A DNA stretch of 10,319 nucleotides from Bacteroidota bacterium. Lineage in GTDB: Bacteria; Bacteroidota; Bacteroidia; Bacteroidales; VadinHA17. The stretch lies in NCBI GenBank assembly GCA_030642585.1, contig DAOWNN010000051.1, positions 1 to 10,319 of the forward strand, written 5' to 3'. This document shows, piece by piece, positions 7,328 to 10,319 of the stretch (position 1 is its first letter; each line of letters opens with the position of its first letter). Both the position numbers and the translations under genes were made by a program. A model generated the notes under the pieces. That model was not told the DNA's origin. It saw only the letters and a program-made list of their open reading frames with translations, and searched no databases.

Positions 7328-7384
7328 ATTATATCATTATATCATTTCTAAACACATCTAAACCCCCTAAACCTCCTAAACTCT
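7328..7384. repeat. 8-bp and 9-bp tandem repeats
   Basis: ATTATATC occurs twice in tandem at 7328-7343. Then CTAAACACAT, CTAAACCCC, CTAAACCTC and CTAAACTCT follow head to tail at 7348-7384. Only the last three or four bases of each unit differ. These look like slipped-strand expansions. No function is evident. Confidence 0.65.
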
Positions 7385-7407
7385 TTGCTATTCTTCCAAT
7401 ATTCCAA

Positions 7408-7451
7408 CATTCCATTCGTGTATTCGTCTTCCATCTGTGCATTAGTGGCTT
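7408..7451 (-). repeat. spaced-motif repeat, copy B (GCCACTAAT...GAATACAC...GGAATG)
   Basis: Second copy of the motif at 7253-7305, in direct orientation. On the minus strand it reads AAGCCACTAAT, 14 bases, CGAATACACG, AATGGAATG. The segment from the CACTAAT block to GAATACAC is 35 nt in both copies. The 14-nt gaps differ almost completely between the copies while the blocks are kept. Confidence 0.6.
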
Positions 7452-7473
7452 CTTTTCTCCCTGCGTGGAATAA

Positions 7474-7529
7474 ATTTCGCATTTTACATTTTACATTTTG
7501 CATTTTGCATTTTACATTTTGCATTTTGC
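7474..7529. repeat. heptamer tandem array ATTTT(A/G)C, seven perfect units
   Basis: Seven head-to-tail heptamers fill 7481-7529 without error: ATTTTAC, ATTTTAC, ATTTTGC, ATTTTGC, ATTTTAC, ATTTTGC, ATTTTGC. A decayed eighth unit, ATTTCGC, precedes them at 7474-7480. Only the sixth base varies, A or G. The array starts 5 bp after the addA stop codon. The unit is too short for a CRISPR array and the frame is not a multiple of three, so it is non-coding microsatellite-like DNA. Confidence 0.85.
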
Positions 7530-7534
7530 ATTCT

Positions 7535-10319
7535 TTATACCTTTTCCACCTCCCCCAGGCCGGCGTACCACAGGTATCCTTCCACCTCTTTGTAGCCCAT
7601 TTCTTTAAGGCACTTCTTATAATACATTACTTGTTTTCTGTAACTTTCATTTTTTATCATTCCAAACTTATAGTCCACAACTACAGCCCTGCTCTCTTCA
7701 ATCATCACCCTGTCAGGCCGGCGCAATTCCCCTGAACTTAAAAGTATCTCTGCTTCAGCTTTCACCTCCCGGCTTCCATCAAACCAATCTCTAACACCGG
7801 GATGAGTAATCATTTTCCCAATCAGGGATTTATATTCTTCCATATCTGAAGCATTAATCTTCCCCGTTCTACGGACTGTTTCAAGGGCCGAATCTATATC
7901 TTTATTGGTTTCTATATATTCAAATATCTGATGTAGTACCTTTCCCCGGTTCACTTTTTCACGGTAGTCAACACTAAAAAAATCCTCTCCCTCGTATTTT
8001 AAACGTAAGCTTGGTACTCCTGGCCAGCTACGATAAGCTTTTAATGATATATAATTTTCGTGCTGTTTGTCTGCTTCTTCAAATACCTCTACAGCACCAA
8101 TGGTCCATTGCGTCATTTCTTCATTCCAATAATTTTCATATTGAACTACGGGCCCATCCTCCGCTGAGGATTTTTCCCTGCCCCTAAGCATACTATTTTT
8201 AATTAATCCGGCAACCGTTTTCACATCTGGATCTTCAGGTCCATAAAGCCACAATCCATCTTCAGCCCTGGTAAGAGCAACATATAGAAGATTTATATTA
8301 TCAATAAAGGCATCCAGCTTTTCACGGTAATAATCTGCTGCAAAAATTGATTCCTTCAGGGAAGCTGAGTATTTTATTGGAAGAAGCGGTATTTTTTGAA
8401 AAGGATCAATTGCAGGTTTGCACCATAAAACCGGATATACTCTTGAATGATCAATTGACCAACCTGCATAGGGTATAAATAAATAACTAAACTGTAAACC
8501 TTTTGATTTGTGAATGGTCAATATACGAATGGCATTAGTATCATCACCCAGTTTTAAAGACTTGTTATACCCTTCTTCTGTCCACCAATTCAAAAATGAG
8601 CTAATATCTCCGGGTGTTTCCCTGGAATAATCCAGAATGATGTCCATAAAAGCATGAATATAAGGTAAATCTTTCCCGGATTTTCCAATTTCAAAGAGCC
8701 TTACAATCCCCTCTGCCATTTCGGATAGTGAAAGCTTTGTTAATTTTTCAACTTCTTCCTCAATGACACTGTTGGTCAACAAACAGGAAATACCTTCTGC
8801 TAAATCTTTAGTAAGCTCAGACTGGTTTTCCTCTCCGGGATTTAAACTCTGAAACTCGAAATATAATTCTGCCAGATTGATCTTATCCTCCGGATCAACC
8901 AGGTATTTAAAAAAACTGAGTAAAAACCTGACCGCTGGTGAACTTTGCAGAAAAAGGGTGTCATTCGAAATTATTGAAAAGTTTGTAAAACCAGAATCCC
9001 TATTCTCCTCCTGGAAACTCATCAGGGCTTCTACTGCCCTCCTGCTATCTTTCTTATCACGAACCAATATTGCAATACTACCTGGTTCCACACCACTTTT
9101 CAGTAATTTACCCACTTCTTCAGGAAATTCTTCACCCGACTTAGCCTTCCAATCCTTTTCCTTATAAAAACTTAACTGCACAAATCCTCCGCCGGAATTT
9201 TTTACTCTGGATGTTTTTTGTGCTGGCTTCCTGTAAATTCCGAGGATCTTACTTTTCATCTCTGCAGACTCCTCATTTTCCAGCACACTGTCATCCAGAT
9301 CATCATTGAAAATGTCCTGCAGGACTTCCGGAGCATTAAGAAAAAGAGCATTATTATAAGCAACAATATTTTCACGACTTCTGAAATTAGAACTTAAAGG
9401 CTCTTCCCTGATTTCATATTCGGAAAAATCAGAATCCAATCTCTCTGCCATGATTTTCCAGTCGCTGTTTCTCCATCTGTAAATAGACTGTTTTACATCC
9501 CCAACAACAAGGTTCTCATATCCCTGTGAAAGGCTATTCGAAATAAGTGGTCTGAAGTTATCCCATTGGATCACAGAAGTATCCTGGAACTCATCCAGCA
9601 AAAAATGTTTGTAAAAAGATCCTGTTTTTTCATATATAAAAGGGGCATCATTTGAAGCTATTATCTTCCACAGGAAGATAGATGCCTCCGAAATTAAGAA
9701 ACTGTTTTTCTCTTTTGAATAATCCCTGATTCTTTCAATAAGATCATAAAAAACTCCCAGTGAATAAAACTGGCTTAATATCAATTTGGCACTTGTATAA
9801 GAAGGATAAGCCCGATGAAAAAAATCAAGAACCTCTAACAATAGAGGTTGAAGAACATCCTGGATCAGAGCTTGATGATCAAAACCTGATTTGTAATTTT
9901 GTGGAAACCATTTTTCTTTATCTCCCGCTGCAGCATCAACATAGGAATTATATGTAAATTTTTGCTTTTCTGCAATTTTGGTAAAATAAGCACCTACCCC
10001 ATTTCGTTTTTGAATAAAATCATTCACCTCCAGGGAATTCTCAGCCAAAATACCAAGAGCCCTTTTTCCAAACTCCTGCATTTGATCCTCAAAATCCTGA
10101 ATCAGGATTCGCATATCATCCCTATAGCTCTTGATAAAATCCCTGCGTTGAATAGACAACATCATTTCATCACCCAGTGTCTTTACTTTTTCGGTGAAAT
10201 ATTCCTTTCCCATATAGACCAGATTCTTCCGGAAGTTCCATGAATTCCCATCAAGGATTTTCATGTTGGCAAACTGAACCAGCCAGTTTCGCAATTCAGA
10301 GTTATCATCTGCATCACGT
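7535..10319 (-). CDS. addA: AddA-like UvrD-family helicase/nuclease, 5' end outside window
   Basis: The frame stays open past the right edge; the visible part is about 927 residues and lacks the start and Walker A. Counting from the codon at 10292-10294 as residue 1: motif II 'LLDEFQDTS' (232-240), motif III 'VGDVKQSIYRWRNSDW' (264-279), motif IV 'LSSNFRS' (300-306), motif V 'ILTIHKSKGLQF' (591-602) and motif VI 'LLYVALTRAED' (669-679) define a superfamily 1A (UvrD/RecB-type) helicase. The C-terminal nuclease has 'KVLHQIF' with H788, 'RRPDRVMI' with D861 and 'VVDYKFG' with D874 and K876. It should unwind and degrade DNA from double-strand breaks together with the AddB-like protein at 3080-5968. 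The C-terminus '...YLWYAGLGEVEKV' is typical of Bacteroidota members, which often carry the UvrD-helicase/PD-(D/E)XK name. Family certain; the exact AddA label is by domain order and by the partner nearby. Confidence 0.9.
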   Translation of the reverse strand, partial: RDADDNSELRNWLVQFANMKILDGNSWNFRKNLVYMGKEYFTEKVKTLGDEMMLSIQRRDFIKSYRDDMRILIQDFEDQMQEFGKRALGILAENSLEVNDFIQKRNGVGAYFTKIAEKQKFTYNSYVDAAAGDKEKWFPQNYKSGFDHQALIQDVLQPLLLEVLDFFHRAYPSYTSAKLILSQFYSLGVFYDLIERIRDYSKEKNSFLISEASIFLWKIIASNDAPFIYEKTGSFYKHFLLDEFQDTSVIQWDNFRPLISNSLSQGYENLVVGDVKQSIYRWRNSDWKIMAERLDSDFSEYEIREEPLSSNFRSRENIVAYNNALFLNAPEVLQDIFNDDLDDSVLENEESAEMKSKILGIYRKPAQKTSRVKNSGGGFVQLSFYKEKDWKAKSGEEFPEEVGKLLKSGVEPGSIAILVRDKKDSRRAVEALMSFQEENRDSGFTNFSIISNDTLFLQSSPAVRFLLSFFKYLVDPEDKINLAELYFEFQSLNPGEENQSELTKDLAEGISCLLTNSVIEEEVEKLTKLSLSEMAEGIVRLFEIGKSGKDLPYIHAFMDIILDYSRETPGDISSFLNWWTEEGYNKSLKLGDDTNAIRILTIHKSKGLQFSYLFIPYAGWSIDHSRVYPVLWCKPAIDPFQKIPLLPIKYSASLKESIFAADYYREKLDAFIDNINLLYVALTRAEDGLWLYGPEDPDVKTVAGLIKNSMLRGREKSSAEDGPVVQYENYWNEEMTQWTIGAVEVFEEADKQHENYISLKAYRSWPGVPSLRLKYEGEDFFSVDYREKVNRGKVLHQIFEYIETNKDIDSALETVRRTGKINASDMEEYKSLIGKMITHPGVRDWFDGSREVKAEAEILLSSGELRRPDRVMIEESRAVVVDYKFGMIKNESYRKQVMYYKKCLKEMGYKEVEGYLWYAGLGEVEKV

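Larger units (their letters stand above)
7216..7480. other. non-coding mosaic of short tandem words between addA and the radical SAM gene
   Basis: No coding sequence is credible here. Nearly the whole stretch splits into short repeated words: TTCCGTG/TTCCGTA (7235-7248), two copies of a spaced motif (7253-7305 and 7408-7451), ATTATATC twice (7328-7343), CTAAAC-based 9-10-mers four times (7348-7384), and TTCCAATA/TTCCAACA/TTCCATTC (7394-7417). Only the interval around 7452-7473 looks plain. I see no promoter box for the radical SAM gene in it. Whether it is a transcribed spacer cannot be told from the sequence. Confidence 0.7.

Noticed and set aside
7348..7384. Telomere-like repeat, since the minus strand shows GGGGTTTAG
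   Set aside because: Only four imperfect units with changing ends, inside a clearly bacterial chromosomal region.
7474..7529. CRISPR-like array
   Set aside because: Units are 7 bp and contiguous; there are no spacers of unique sequence and no cas genes.
7385..7735. Plus-strand frame of 116 residues with a repetitive 'HFTFCIL' segment
   Set aside because: Its repeats are the translated heptamer array and its end is antisense to the addA nuclease domain.
10292..10294. TTG codon as a possible start of the helicase gene, giving a 919-residue protein
   Set aside because: The frame continues open to the right edge (codons reading RDADDNSE), and the helicase would lack Walker A. The true start lies outside the window.

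Overview
The window reads as a chromosomal segment of a Bacteroidota bacterium, probably Bacteroidales-like. The support is low-to-moderate GC, genes without clear Shine-Dalgarno sites, one good match to the Bacteroidota promoter (TTG, about 20 nt, TAnnTTTG), a PorT-type outer-membrane barrel with a '...HAQ' signal peptide, and intergenic microrepeats of the kind common in this phylum. All six recognisable genes are on the minus strand, so transcription runs from right to left. I see no tRNA, rRNA, CRISPR array or insertion-sequence transposase.

In transcription order: (1) 7535-10319, the 3' part of an AddA-like UvrD-family helicase/nuclease whose start, including Walker A, lies beyond the right edge. 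(2) 7216-7534, a non-coding stretch made almost entirely of 7-10 bp tandem words and two copies of a spaced motif. (3) 6247-7215, a radical SAM protein of the YhcC/YtqA (TIGR01212) type. (4) 5969-6246, a non-coding stretch with a REP-like double hairpin, one arm of which carries a second 20-bp palindrome in its loop, plus a possible promoter. (5) 3080-5968, an AddB-like nuclease with iron-sulfur cysteines. (6) 1221-2969, a protein in which nineteen regular 12-residue solenoid repeats are joined to a two-helix potassium-channel pore; a good promoter match lies just upstream. (7) 477-1187, an outer-membrane beta-barrel protein. (8) 345-478, a multi-hairpin GC-rich element with inverted-repeat-like ends. 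(9) 1-330, the start of a DUF559 (Vsr-like endonuclease fold) gene that runs off the left edge.

The addA and addB products should form the heterodimeric helicase-nuclease that resects double-strand breaks for RecA-dependent repair; here the radical SAM gene and two repeat-rich spacers separate them. The channel and barrel genes are envelope proteins with no evident tie to repair. The parts most worth a second look are the solenoid-channel fusion, the hairpin element against the DUF559 gene, and the palindrome nested in a hairpin loop. Much of the non-coding DNA consists of short repeats placed close behind stop codons.
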